From positions 281,019 through 345,018 of the forward strand of contig NZ_FXYF01000005.1 in the NCBI RefSeq assembly GCF_900184945.1: 64,000 nt of DNA, given 5' to 3'. Made by a program: the position numbers and the translations under genes. This stretch comes from Antarctobacter aquimaris (GTDB lineage: Bacteria; Pseudomonadota; Alphaproteobacteria; Rhodobacterales; Rhodobacteraceae). The first letter of the stretch is position 1. Each line of letters opens with the position of its first letter. Positions 16,853 through 25,727 of the stretch are shown here, in pieces. Under the pieces are notes generated by a model. It was not told the DNA's origin. It was given only the letters and a program-made list of their open reading frames with translations, and did no database searches.

Positions 16853-17860
16853 TCACTTCAGCATCCGCACCGAGGCATCGGGCAGGTAGGCATCGGTGAA
16901 ATAGAGGCTGGCGTCGGGCATGTTGGTGAACGCATAGGTCAGCGACAGCTGCTCCAGCGCCTCGCCCATGCGGGCATCGTCGATCCCGCCCAGGCCGTTG
17001 GCCTGTACCCAGTCCGTCAGCACGTTGGCGTCGATCGACAGCTGAAGGCGGCGCTGTTCCAGCTCCGCGTCGGCGGCCGGGTTGCGTTCGATCAGGCTGG
17101 CGGTGGCGCCGGCAGGGTCCGCGATGGCGTCTCTCCAGCCTGCGGCGACCGCGGTCAGAAAGCCGGTGATGATCTCGGGGTTGGCGGCGGCATAGTCGGT
17201 GTTGACGATGATCGCGTTGCCATAGAGCTGCACGCCATGATCGGCCATCAGGATGGTCGAGATGTCATCCTCGGGCACGCCCAGCCGCACCAGGTTCAGA
17301 TAGGACGAAAAGGAAAAGCCGGTGATCGCGGCCACGTTGCCTTCGGCCAGCATCGGCTCGCGGGTGGGAAAGCCCACCGGCTCGACGGTGATCTTGGCCA
17401 TGTCGAGGCCGTTGACCTCGGAAAAGATCGGGAACTGCGCCCAGGCGCCATCCGGCGGCGGCGCGCCCAGCACCTTGCCTTCCAGGTCCTTCGGGGCCTC
17501 GACGCCCAGCGACTTGCGCCCGACGACGGCAAAGGGCGGCTTGTCGTAGATCATCATCACCGCCGTCACCGGCGCGCCGGGGTTCTGATCGAGGAACTTG
17601 ATCAGCGAATTGATGTCGGCAAAGCCCACCGGAAAGGCGCCGGTCGCCACCTTCGGGATCGCATCGAGCGAGCCCTGCCCGGCCGAGATTTCGACCGTCA
17701 GGCCCTGGGCTTCGAAATGGCCCTTGTCGATGGCGACGAAGTAGGGCGCGGCCGGGCCTTCGAATTTCCAGTCGAGCGCGAAGGGCATGGCCGTCTGGGC
17801 CAAGGCCGCGCCGGCAAGCGCCATGGTCGCGGCAAAGGCCGCGAAGGTCTGTCTGAGCAT
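16853..17860 (-). CDS. ABC transporter substrate-binding protein (NMT1/THI5-like)
   Basis: A 335-aa periplasmic binding protein with a cleavable signal peptide (residues 1 to about 22, ending ALA-QT). The family block is FALDWKFEG, then APYFVAIDKGHFEAQGL and GQGSLDAIPKVATG. Such proteins bind thiamine-precursor pyrimidines, sulfonates, taurine or related compounds, and the sequence alone does not decide between these. The start at 17860 follows GGGAGA. It is the first gene of the operon. A strong hairpin separates it from the ATPase gene, which would favour more binding protein than membrane parts. Confidence 0.85.
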   Translation of the reverse strand: MLRQTFAAFAATMALAGAALAQTAMPFALDWKFEGPAAPYFVAIDKGHFEAQGLTVEISAGQGSLDAIPKVATGAFPVGFADINSLIKFLDQNPGAPVTAVMMIYDKPPFAVVGRKSLGVEAPKDLEGKVLGAPPPDGAWAQFPIFSEVNGLDMAKITVEPVGFPTREPMLAEGNVAAITGFSFSSYLNLVRLGVPEDDISTILMADHGVQLYGNAIIVNTDYAAANPEIITGFLTAVAAGWRDAIADPAGATASLIERNPAADAELEQRRLQLSIDANVLTDWVQANGLGGIDDARMGEALEQLSLTYAFTNMPDASLYFTDAYLPDASVRMLK

Positions 17861-18078
17861 GGAAGTCTCCCTGTTTGCAGTCGCATCCGACACTGGCCGG
17901 GCCCGGTGCAAAGGGAATGTCCCACGCATCGGACCCGGTCCGCGGCCGGTGAACCGCCTTGTATCCGGCAAGAACTATGCAATGCGCCCAATTTTCCGGC
18001 AACTGCGAAATTGACCGGCGTCCCCGGGGCGCTTGCTGTTTCGGAACAAGGACCGCGAACCGCGTTCCCGACCCCCGT

Positions 18079-18828
18079 CTAGCAGTCGATCAGCGCCCCG
18101 TCGTGGTCATCCCCGGACAACTGGATCAGCGCCTGGAGTTCCGGGATGCAAAAGATTCGCCGGGTGCGCGGGACGATCAGGCCCGCCCGTTCCAGGTCCA
18201 TGATCTGGCGCGACACCGTCTCGAAGGTCAGCGACAGGATGTCGGCGATCTGTTCGCGGCTGAGCATCATGTCGACCTCGCATGCGCCCCGTTCCGGGGT
18301 GGAGTTCTGCCGCAAGGCCAGGTGCACCAGGAAGCTGACGATCTTTTCGCGCGCCGTCTTGCGGCCGAGGATCGTCATCATGGTGCGGGCGGCGTCCAGG
18401 TCGTCCTGGATCATCTCGATCATCCGCGTCCGCAGGCCCGGCATCTGGTCGAGCAGGTCTTCGAACACGGGCGTGCGAAAGGCGCAGACCTCGACCGGGG
18501 TCAGCGCCTCGACATCAAAGGGAGTCGTGTGCCGCCATGGCCGCCCCAGGATATCGCCCTTCTGCAACAGGCCCACGATCTGCCGCGTGCCGCGATCCTG
18601 CGTCCGGCTGAGCGTGGCCGTGCCGCTGAGCACCGTGCCGATCTGCGGCAGGTCCAGACCCGCGCTGGCCATACGCTCTCCCGGCGCATAGCGGCGGTAG
18701 GTCTTGCGCAGTTCAAGCTGGTCCAGCCCTTTTTCGTCAGCCCCGGAACACACGCCCAACCGGCGTATCCGACACGCCGAACACAACGGAAGTTCCTTGG
18801 AAACATGTCTTTTTTCAATCGTGCGCAT
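18079..18828 (-). CDS. fnrL: FnrL-type oxygen-sensing Crp/Fnr regulator
   Basis: A 249-aa cytoplasmic regulator. It carries the full set of candidate [4Fe-4S] ligands: C16, C19 and C27 (CX2CX7C) near the N-terminus and C115 in the EVCAFRTPVF segment, aligned with Cys122 of E. coli FNR. A cyclic-nucleotide-type beta-roll, a long dimer helix and a winged helix follow. The recognition helix has E203-x2-S206-R207, the FNR signature for TTGAT-N4-ATCAA sites. It should sense oxygen and switch microaerobic genes. The ATG at 18828 (after GGGAAGG) is preferred over an upstream start. Only a TTGAT half site was seen upstream, so autoregulation is not clear. Confidence 0.85.
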   Translation of the reverse strand: MRTIEKRHVSKELPLCSACRIRRLGVCSGADEKGLDQLELRKTYRRYAPGERMASAGLDLPQIGTVLSGTATLSRTQDRGTRQIVGLLQKGDILGRPWRHTTPFDVEALTPVEVCAFRTPVFEDLLDQMPGLRTRMIEMIQDDLDAARTMMTILGRKTAREKIVSFLVHLALRQNSTPERGACEVDMMLSREQIADILSLTFETVSRQIMDLERAGLIVPRTRRIFCIPELQALIQLSGDDHDGALIDC

Positions 18829-19230
18829 TGTCGCCTTCCCTGCGCACCCCTCATGGATGAACCTAGGCAAAGGCACATCGGAAATCAATCTTCAGTTGAC
18901 AGGACGCACCGATTTCAACGCTTCGGTTACGCGCGGTGCCCGGCAGGGCGGATCAGCTTTCAAAACCGTCGGCCCAAAGCGCCGAAGCGCACCCTGCGGT
19001 CGGGAGTGATCGGCCCATTCGGGACTGTATCCCCGGCCCCATCGGACACCCGGCCCCGGGTCATCGGAATGCACGGGACACCCTCCAGTGACCGCCGACA
19101 GCCGGGGACGGCATCGCCGGGGCGCGGAGCCTCGACATTCACCCCGGCCGAGGGCTGCACGCGTCACGCCTGCACTTGCGACACACGAGGCCGACACAGG
19201 ACCGACCCGTGGCCATCATGGGCGCGGTGT
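18829..19230. other. Intergenic region, no gene seen
   Basis: About 400 bp between fnrL and the GntR gene, which point the same way. It must hold the fnrL promoter. I saw no convincing ORF, RNA gene or long repeat. Confidence 0.5.
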
Positions 19231-19884
19231 TCAGCTCTTGGCCTTGAGGTGCAGGATCAGGTGGTGGAACTTTTCACCCTGCACGGCGACATGGTCACGC
19301 AGGGTCTTTGCCACGGCCTCGCGGTCACCCCGGGCCAGCGCGTCCAGGATGATCTCGTGTTCGGCCATCGACTGTTCCAGCCGCCCGCGCACCCGCAGTT
19401 GCATCCGGCGGAACGGCTTCAGCCGCTTTTGCAGGCGCGTCGCCTGCTCCTGCAAGTAGCCGTTTTCGGCGGCGGCATAGATCAACTGGTGGAACCGCTC
19501 GTTCTCGCGGTAATAGCCGTCGGCATCGCTGCTTTCGGCCGCCGTGCGGCAGCGGCCGTTGACCTCGCGCAGCGCGTCCAGCGACGGTTCGGTGATGCGC
19601 ATCGCCGCCAGCCGGCCGCAGGCGGATTCCAGTTCGGCCATGGCCTCGAACATCTCGACCAGTTCCACCGGACCGGGTTCGCGGACAAAGACGCCGCGGC
19701 GCGGGATCTGCTCGACCAGGCCCGAGGCGGCCAGCTTTTGCAGGGCTTCGCGGATCGGTGTGCGCGAGACGCCAAAGCGTTCGGCGAGACGGATCTCGTC
19801 CAGCCGGGCGCCATCGGCAAAGGCGCCGGTCACGATCATCTGTTCCAGATCCTCGACTATCGTATCGGCGCGCCGCACATCCAT
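19231..19884 (-). CDS. matR: GntR-family (FCD) regulator, probable malonate regulator MatR
   Basis: A 217-aa cytoplasmic regulator. The N-terminal winged helix has the GntR signature (ARLDEIRLAERFGVSRTP, then IREALQKLAASGLV) at about 25-60. The C-terminal all-helical FCD ligand domain has the metal-binding pattern (ENERFHQLIY and later histidines). It is divergent from the TRAP-malonate operon and separated from it by a perfect TTGTATACAA palindrome. Its place matches MatR of rhizobial malonate operons, so control of malonate uptake and use is a strong inference. The ATG at 19884 is the first plausible start; a longer frame reads through the operator and is unlikely. Confidence 0.8.
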   Translation of the reverse strand: MDVRRADTIVEDLEQMIVTGAFADGARLDEIRLAERFGVSRTPIREALQKLAASGLVEQIPRRGVFVREPGPVELVEMFEAMAELESACGRLAAMRITEPSLDALREVNGRCRTAAESSDADGYYRENERFHQLIYAAAENGYLQEQATRLQKRLKPFRRMQLRVRGRLEQSMAEHEIILDALARGDREAVAKTLRDHVAVQGEKFHHLILHLKAKS

Positions 19885-19930
19885 CCCGTCAGTATCGGGC
19901 CTGTCAAGACGGAATGCAAGATTCGAACTC

Positions 19931-19940
19931 TTGTATACAA
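19931..19940. promoter_or_regulatory. GntR (MatR-type) operator palindrome
   Basis: A perfect 10-bp palindrome, TTGTATACAA, preceded by TC. It resembles, from memory, the TCTTGTA/TACA inverted repeat described for rhizobial MatR. It lies between the divergent regulator and dctP genes, just upstream of TTGACT at 19945-19950, a possible -35 element for dctP. Confidence 0.65.
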
Positions 19941-20025
19941 AAAAGTTGACTCTGAATAATTGCTGCCTAGGACTTGCGCGGCCAACCACCGGGAAAACCC
20001 GGTCAGGCCGTTTTGGGAGGACTCC

Positions 20026-21006
20026 ATGACCAACAAACTCTTCGCCGCCGTTGCGGCCCTTGCCCTATCCGCCGGTCTCGCGTCGGCCGCCGAACTGCGC
20101 CTGTCGCACCAGTGGTCCGAAGGCGACGTGCGCCACCAGGTGGCGCAGATGGTTGCCGAGGATGTCGCCGCCGCCGGGGTCGATCTGACCATCCAGATCT
20201 TTCCGAACCAGACGCTGTTCAAGGCGCGCGAGCAGTACACCCCGCTCAGCCGCGGACAGCTGGACATGACGGTGCTGCCGCTGTCCTACGCCGGCGGCCA
20301 GCAGCCGGCCTATAACCTGACCCTGATGCCGGGCCTCGTGAAGAACCACGACCACGGCGCGCGCCTCTCGGCCTCGCCCTTCATGGAAGAGATCGAAAAG
20401 ATCATGGCCGGCGACGACGTGATGGTGCTGGTGCACGGTTACCTCGCAGGCGGCTTCGGCTCCAACAAGGGCTGCATCACCAAGCCGGCCGACGTGCAGG
20501 GCATCTCGATCCGCGCGGCGGGCAAGTCGTTCGAACAGATGCTGGCCGCGGCCGGTGCGTCGATCTCGTCGATGGCCTCGTCGGAAATCTATCCCGCCCT
20601 TCAGACCGGCGTGCTGGACGCCACCAACACCTCGTCCGAGAGCTTTGTCAGCTTCCGCCTGTATGAACAGCTGAAGTGCTACACCCCGGCGGGCGACTAC
20701 GCGCTGTGGTTCATGTACCAGCCGCTGCTGATCAACAAGTCGACCTTCGACGGCCTCACCGCAGAGCAGCAGGCCGCGCTGACCGCCGCCGCCGCCAAGG
20801 CCGAAGCCTTCTATCTCGAACAGGCCAAGCTGGGCGACGACGCCGCCGCCAAGGCCTTTGCCGATGCCGGTGTCGAACTGGCGCACATGACCGCCGAGGA
20901 CTTCCAGGCCTGGCAGGACCTGGCCAAGACCTCGTCCTATCCGGCCTTCGTCGAAGAGACCCCGGACGGCCAGCGCCTGCTGGACATGGCGCTTTCGGTC
21001 GAGTGA
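20026..21006 (+). CDS. dctP: TRAP transporter substrate-binding protein DctP
   Basis: A 326-aa periplasmic binding protein with a signal peptide ending at about residue 21 (ASA-AE). The DctP-family core KPADVQGISIRAAG (about 153-166), which carries the conserved ligand arginine, is present. The start at 20026 follows GGGAGG. As the first gene of an operon that ends in malonyl-CoA decarboxylase and synthetase, its substrate is most likely malonate (inference from context). A strong hairpin separates it from dctQ. Confidence 0.88.
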   Translation: MTNKLFAAVAALALSAGLASAAELRLSHQWSEGDVRHQVAQMVAEDVAAAGVDLTIQIFPNQTLFKAREQYTPLSRGQLDMTVLPLSYAGGQQPAYNLTLMPGLVKNHDHGARLSASPFMEEIEKIMAGDDVMVLVHGYLAGGFGSNKGCITKPADVQGISIRAAGKSFEQMLAAAGASISSMASSEIYPALQTGVLDATNTSSESFVSFRLYEQLKCYTPAGDYALWFMYQPLLINKSTFDGLTAEQQAALTAAAAKAEAFYLEQAKLGDDAAAKAFADAGVELAHMTAEDFQAWQDLAKTSSYPAFVEETPDGQRLLDMALSVE

Positions 21007-21015
21007 CCTGACACC

Positions 21016-21041
21016 GCACCCGCCGGCCCACCGGCGGGTGC
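21016..21041 (+). terminator. Hairpin between dctP and dctQ
   Basis: A perfect 11-bp stem (arm GCACCCGCCGG) with a 4-nt loop begins 9 nt after the dctP stop and is followed by a pyrimidine run CTTTCCTT. It probably causes partial termination or protects the dctP transcript end. Confidence 0.7.
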
Positions 21042-21071
21042 CTTTCCTTCAGAGCAGGACAGGGCCGCCCC

Positions 21072-21614
21072 GTGACCCATACAGCCCCCCAACAGCCTAT
21101 GGCCGTCCGGACCATCGGGTATATCTCGACCGTCTGCGGCGTGATCGCGGCCTTCATGATCCTGGCCTCGGTGTTCATCACCTGCCAGATGATCTTTATC
21201 CGCGCTGTGCTGGGCCAATCGACCATCTGGCAGACCGAGGCGGTGATCTACCTGATGATCGGCGCGACCCTGATCGGCCTGCCCTACGTGCAAAAGCTCA
21301 AGGGCCATGTCGGCGTCGACCTGGTGCCCACCATGCTGGGCCGCACCGGGCGGCGCGTGCTGGCCTTTCTGACGCTGGTGGCGACCGGGATCATGATCGC
21401 GGTGATGCTCTATTATGCCTACGACATGTGGCATTTCGCGTGGAAACGCGGCTGGAAATCCGAAACGGTCTGGGCGGTGCCGCTGTGGATTCCCTACCTG
21501 TCCGTTCCGCTGGGCTTTGGCCTGTTCCTGTTGCAGCTTGCCGCCGACCTCTGGATGGTCGTGATCGGCGATGACCCCGCCGCCCCCGTCGCGGCCGAAG
21601 ACCGGAGGCACTGA
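21072..21614 (+). CDS. dctQ: TRAP transporter small membrane subunit DctQ
   Basis: A 180-aa protein with four hydrophobic segments, as in DctQ proteins. The conserved block is VIYLMIGATLIGLPYVQKLKG with a following VGVDLV. It pairs with DctM to form the membrane part of the sodium-driven TRAP transporter. The GTG start at 21072 is the first start in the frame after the hairpin. Its stop shares one base with the dctM start (TGATG). Confidence 0.85.
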   Translation: MTHTAPQQPMAVRTIGYISTVCGVIAAFMILASVFITCQMIFIRAVLGQSTIWQTEAVIYLMIGATLIGLPYVQKLKGHVGVDLVPTMLGRTGRRVLAFLTLVATGIMIAVMLYYAYDMWHFAWKRGWKSETVWAVPLWIPYLSVPLGFGLFLLQLAADLWMVVIGDDPAAPVAAEDRRH

Positions 21615-22933
21615 TGGATCCGCTTGTTGTTGGCGCACTTGTCGCGCTCTGCACCGTGCTCGTGCTGTTTTCCGGCGTATCGGTGGGCACCGGCCTGCTG
21701 ATCGTCGCCACCGGCTTTCTCATCGTCTTCGACGGCACCCGCGCGCTGATGGCGCTGCCGGAGCTGTTCTACGGCGAGTTGAACAGCTTTGCCCTGCTGT
21801 CGATCCCGATGTTCATCATCATGGGGGCGGCAATCTCTTCGACCCGCGCCGGGCCGGACCTCTACGAGGCGCTGGAACGCTGGCTGACCCGCGTGCCGGG
21901 CGGCCTGGTGGTGTCGAACCTGGGCGCCTGCGCGCTGTTCGCCGCCATGTCCGGCTCCAGCCCCGCCACCTGCGCCGCCATCGGCAAGATGGGCATCCCC
22001 GAGATGCGCAAGCGCGGCTACCCCGACGAGGTCGCCGCCGGGTCCATCGCGGCGGGCGGCACGCTGGGCATCCTGATCCCGCCCTCGGTGACGATGATCG
22101 TCTACGGCATCGCCACCGAGACCAGCATCGGCCGGCTGTTCCTGGCCGGTGTCATTCCCGGCCTGCTGCTGGTGTCGCTGTTCATCGCCTGGGCGATCTA
22201 CGACACCTGGCGGCGCGGCGCGGCGGGCGTGGCGCTGTCGGGCATCTCCTACAGCTGGAAGCAGAAGCTGGAGATCCTGCCGCGCGTCATCCCCTTTTTC
22301 CTGATCATCATCGGCGTGCTCTACGCGCTCTATGGCGGCATCGCGACCCCGTCGGAAACGGCGGCCGTCGGCGCGTTGCTCTGCATCATCGTGGCGATGG
22401 TGGTCTACCGGCTCTACCAGCCGCAGGCGCTGTGGGTGGTGCTGCGCGATTCGACCCGCGAGTCGGTGATGATCCTGTTCATCATCGGCGCGGCGGGCGT
22501 GTTCTCCTTCATGCTGTCGTCGCTCTTTGTCACCCAGTCGGTGGCGGGCTGGATCGCCGCGCTCGAGGTCAACCGATGGGTGCTGATGGGCATCATCAAC
22601 GTGTTCCTGCTGGTCGCGGGCTTCTTCCTGCCGCCGGTGGCGGTGATCCTGATGACCGCGCCGATCCTGCTGCCGATCATCACCACCGCCGGGTTCGACC
22701 CGATCTGGTTTGCCGTGATCCTGACCATCAACATGGAAATCGGCCTGATCACCCCGCCGGTGGGCCTGAACCTCTACGTGATCAACGGCATCGCGCCGGA
22801 CATCTCGCTGAAGAAGATCCTCGTCGGCTCGCTGCCCTTTGTCGGCTGCATGGCACTGGCCATCGTGATCCTGTGCATCTTTCCGGGTCTTGCGACCTGG
22901 CTGCCCGACTACCTGATGGGACCGGCACGATGA
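21614..22933 (+). CDS. dctM: TRAP transporter large permease DctM
   Basis: A 439-aa protein with about 11-12 transmembrane segments. DctM signatures are GSSPATCAAIGKMGIPEM, GTLGILIPPSVTMIVYG and a C-terminal EIGLITPPVGLNLYV. It transports the substrate delivered by DctP. It overlaps dctQ by one base and matA by four bases (ATGA), which indicates coupled translation through the operon. Confidence 0.93.
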   Translation: MDPLVVGALVALCTVLVLFSGVSVGTGLLIVATGFLIVFDGTRALMALPELFYGELNSFALLSIPMFIIMGAAISSTRAGPDLYEALERWLTRVPGGLVVSNLGACALFAAMSGSSPATCAAIGKMGIPEMRKRGYPDEVAAGSIAAGGTLGILIPPSVTMIVYGIATETSIGRLFLAGVIPGLLLVSLFIAWAIYDTWRRGAAGVALSGISYSWKQKLEILPRVIPFFLIIIGVLYALYGGIATPSETAAVGALLCIIVAMVVYRLYQPQALWVVLRDSTRESVMILFIIGAAGVFSFMLSSLFVTQSVAGWIAALEVNRWVLMGIINVFLLVAGFFLPPVAVILMTAPILLPIITTAGFDPIWFAVILTINMEIGLITPPVGLNLYVINGIAPDISLKKILVGSLPFVGCMALAIVILCIFPGLATWLPDYLMGPAR

Positions 22934-24177
22934 GCCTGCTGGCCGACATGCTGTCGACCCTGATCGACCGCAGCATGCCCGCGCTGGGCCCGCTGCGGTC
23001 GGACGGGCGGACGATCGAGGCGCTGTGCCGCGACCTGCTGACCAGCACCGGCGAAGTGTCGGGCTACGCGCTCGCCCGTCGCATCCTGGATGGTTACGAG
23101 GCGATGGACGACACCCGGCGCAAGGCGTTCTTTTCCTTCCTCGCGACAGAGATGGACATCGACACCGATGCCCTTTCGGCCGCGGTCGCGGCCTATGCCA
23201 CGGACCGGAGCGAGTCGACCTTCCGCAGGCTGATGGTTGCCTCTGAACCGGACCGGCAGGAACTGGCGCGGCGGCTGAACCAGGTGCCGGGCGCCACCGC
23301 GCGTCTGGTGGCAATGCGCCGCGACCTGCTGCGCTTTGTCAAGGACGACCCGGCGCTGGCGCGGGTGGACGCCGACCTGCGCCACCTCTTTGCCAGCTGG
23401 TTCAACCGCGGTTTTCTGGTGCTGCGCCCGATCAACTGGCAGAGCCCGGCGCACATCCTGGAAAAAATCATCGCCTACGAGGCAGTGCACGCGATCCACA
23501 GCTGGGACGACCTGCGCCGCCGGTTGCAACCCACCGACCGGCGCTGTTTCGGCTTTTTCCACCCGGCGATGCCGGATGAGCCGCTGATCTTTGTCGAGGT
23601 GGCGCTGACCAAGGGCGTGCCCGGCTCGATCCAGGGGGTGCTGGCCGAGGAACGTACGCAGCTGCCGCCAACACAGGCCGATACCGCGGTGTTCTACTCG
23701 ATTTCCAACTGCCAGGACGGGCTGGCCGGCATCTCCTTTGGCAATTCGCTGATCAAGCAGGTGGTCGAGGACCTCAGCCGCGAGTTGCCGCAACTCAAGA
23801 CCTTTGTCACCCTGTCGCCCATTCCCGGGCTGATGGCCTGGCTGCACGAAACCAGGTTGCAGCACCATGCCGCCGACCCGGTCCTGTTGCGCCAGATGGC
23901 GGCGCATTACCTGCTGGAGGCCAAGACCGCCAGCGGCGCCCCGCGTGACCCGGTGGCGCGCTTTCACCTCAAGAACGGCGCGCTGGTGCACGAGATCCAC
24001 GCCCAGGCGGACCTGTCGCCCAACGGGCTGGAACGATCCGGCGGCGCGATGGTGAACTACCTCTACGACCTCGGCAAGATCACCGAGAACCATGAAGATT
24101 TCGCGACAAAGAACAAGGTGGCCGCGTCTTCGCCGCTGCGCGCACTGGCGCGCAAACCCCTGCCCGCCACCCTCTGA
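22930..24177 (+). CDS. matA: Malonyl-CoA decarboxylase
   Basis: A 415-aa cytoplasmic enzyme converting malonyl-CoA to acetyl-CoA and CO2. The N-terminal helical domain (1 to about 90) precedes the GNAT-fold catalytic domain. FYSIS (255-259) followed by NCQDGLAGISFGN corresponds to the catalytic serine region of the human enzyme, and FHLKNGA supplies the catalytic histidine (H346). The start ATG at 22930 overlaps the dctM stop. With matB it completes the route malonate to malonyl-CoA to acetyl-CoA. Confidence 0.93.
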   Translation: MSLLADMLSTLIDRSMPALGPLRSDGRTIEALCRDLLTSTGEVSGYALARRILDGYEAMDDTRRKAFFSFLATEMDIDTDALSAAVAAYATDRSESTFRRLMVASEPDRQELARRLNQVPGATARLVAMRRDLLRFVKDDPALARVDADLRHLFASWFNRGFLVLRPINWQSPAHILEKIIAYEAVHAIHSWDDLRRRLQPTDRRCFGFFHPAMPDEPLIFVEVALTKGVPGSIQGVLAEERTQLPPTQADTAVFYSISNCQDGLAGISFGNSLIKQVVEDLSRELPQLKTFVTLSPIPGLMAWLHETRLQHHAADPVLLRQMAAHYLLEAKTASGAPRDPVARFHLKNGALVHEIHAQADLSPNGLERSGGAMVNYLYDLGKITENHEDFATKNKVAASSPLRALARKPLPATL

Positions 24178-24191
24178 CGACTGGATAGCCC

Positions 24192-25712
24192 ATGGCAAAC
24201 CCGCTTTACGACACGCTCTTTCGCCGCCACCTGGGACAGCAGACCCCGTTCCTGCACCTGGCCGACGGGCAGACCCTCACCCATGACGGCTTTCTGCGCA
24301 TGGCGGCGCGCTATGCCCATGTCCTCACCGGGCTGGGAGTCCGGGCGGGGGATCGCCTTGCCGTGCAGATCGACAAGTCGCCCGAGGCGCTGGCCGTCTA
24401 CGCCGCCTGCGCGCAGGCGGGCGTGATCTTCCTGCCGCTGAACACCGGCTACACCGCCGCCGAACTGGACTATTTCATCGGCAATTCGGGTGCCGCGCTG
24501 GTGCTGTGCAGCACCAAGACGGAGGCCGCGCTGACCCCGATCGCCGCCGCGCATGGCGCCACCCTCAAGACGCTGAACGCCGACGGCAGCGGCAGCTTTG
24601 CCGATCTCGCCGCAGGCCAACCGGAGCAGTTCGACACCGTGGAGCGTGACGGCGACGACCTTGCCGCCTTTCTCTACACCTCGGGCACCACGGGGCGGTC
24701 CAAGGGCGCCATGCTGACCCAGACAAACCTGGTGTCCAACGCCGTCACGCTGGCCGACTACTGGCGCTTTACCGACCGCGACGCGCTGCTGCACGCGCTG
24801 CCGATCTTTCACACCCACGGGCTGTTCGTGGCGACCAACGTGTCGCTGGTGGCGGGTGGGTCGATGCTGTTCCTGCCGAAGTTCGACCTGGACAAGATGA
24901 TCGAGTTGATGCCGCGCGCCACCACCATGATGGGTGTGCCGACCTTCTACACCCGGCTGCTGGACGACCCACGCTTTACCGCCGAGCTGACCGGACACAT
25001 GCGGCTGTTCGTGTCGGGCTCCGCCCCGCTGCTGGCCGAAACCCACGTGCAGTTCGAAAAGCGCACCGGGCACCGCATCCTGGAACGCTACGGCATGACC
25101 GAAACCAACATGAACACCTCCAACCCCTACGAGGGCGAGCGCCGGGCCGGCACGGTCGGCTTCCCATTGCCGGGGGTGGAGCTGAAGATCACCGATCCCG
25201 CGACCGGCGCCGAGGTGCCGCAGGGCGAGGTCGGCCAGATCGAGGTGCGCGGACCGAACGTGTTCAAGGGCTACTGGCAGATGCCGGAAAAGACCGCCGA
25301 GGAACTGCGCGCCAACGGCTTTTTCATCACCGGCGACCTCGGGACGGTGGACGCGGATGGCTACGCCACCATCGTCGGCCGCAACAAGGACCTGATCATT
25401 TCCGGCGGCTACAACATCTACCCCAAGGAGATCGAGCTGCTGCTGGACGAACAACCCGGCGTTCTGGAAAGCGCGGTGATCGGCGTGCCGCACCCGGATT
25501 TCGGTGAAAGCCCGGTGGGCGTGCTGGTGGCCAAGCCGGGAGAGGCGCCATCGCTGCCGCAGATCGAAGCGGCGCTGGGCACGTCGCTGGCGCGGTTCAA
25601 GCAGCCGAGAAAGCTGGTCGTGCTGGACGAGTTGCCGCGCAACACCATGGGCAAGGTGCAAAAGAACGTGCTGCGCGCGCAGTTCGCGGACCTCTTCGCA
25701 CCGGCCAACTGA
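24192..25712 (+). CDS. matB: Malonyl-CoA synthetase (malonate-CoA ligase)
   Basis: A 506-aa ANL-superfamily ligase that activates malonate with ATP and CoA. The phosphate-binding loop YTSGTTGRSKG is at 162-172. The YGMTETN motif, the hinge region RNKDLIISGGYNIYP and the C-terminal catalytic lysine in RNTMGKVQK (about K488) are present. The length is normal. The gene lies 14 bp after matA, the usual mat order. It converges on the LysR gene 15 bp away. Confidence 0.92.
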   Translation: MANPLYDTLFRRHLGQQTPFLHLADGQTLTHDGFLRMAARYAHVLTGLGVRAGDRLAVQIDKSPEALAVYAACAQAGVIFLPLNTGYTAAELDYFIGNSGAALVLCSTKTEAALTPIAAAHGATLKTLNADGSGSFADLAAGQPEQFDTVERDGDDLAAFLYTSGTTGRSKGAMLTQTNLVSNAVTLADYWRFTDRDALLHALPIFHTHGLFVATNVSLVAGGSMLFLPKFDLDKMIELMPRATTMMGVPTFYTRLLDDPRFTAELTGHMRLFVSGSAPLLAETHVQFEKRTGHRILERYGMTETNMNTSNPYEGERRAGTVGFPLPGVELKITDPATGAEVPQGEVGQIEVRGPNVFKGYWQMPEKTAEELRANGFFITGDLGTVDADGYATIVGRNKDLIISGGYNIYPKEIELLLDEQPGVLESAVIGVPHPDFGESPVGVLVAKPGEAPSLPQIEAALGTSLARFKQPRKLVVLDELPRNTMGKVQKNVLRAQFADLFAPAN

Positions 25713-25727
25713 CCCCGGGGGGCGGTC

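Noticed and set aside
21571..22929. Upstream extension of matA in the same frame across dctM
   Set aside because: It is arginine-rich out-of-frame translation of dctM; the ATGA junction at 22930 gives a full-length decarboxylase.
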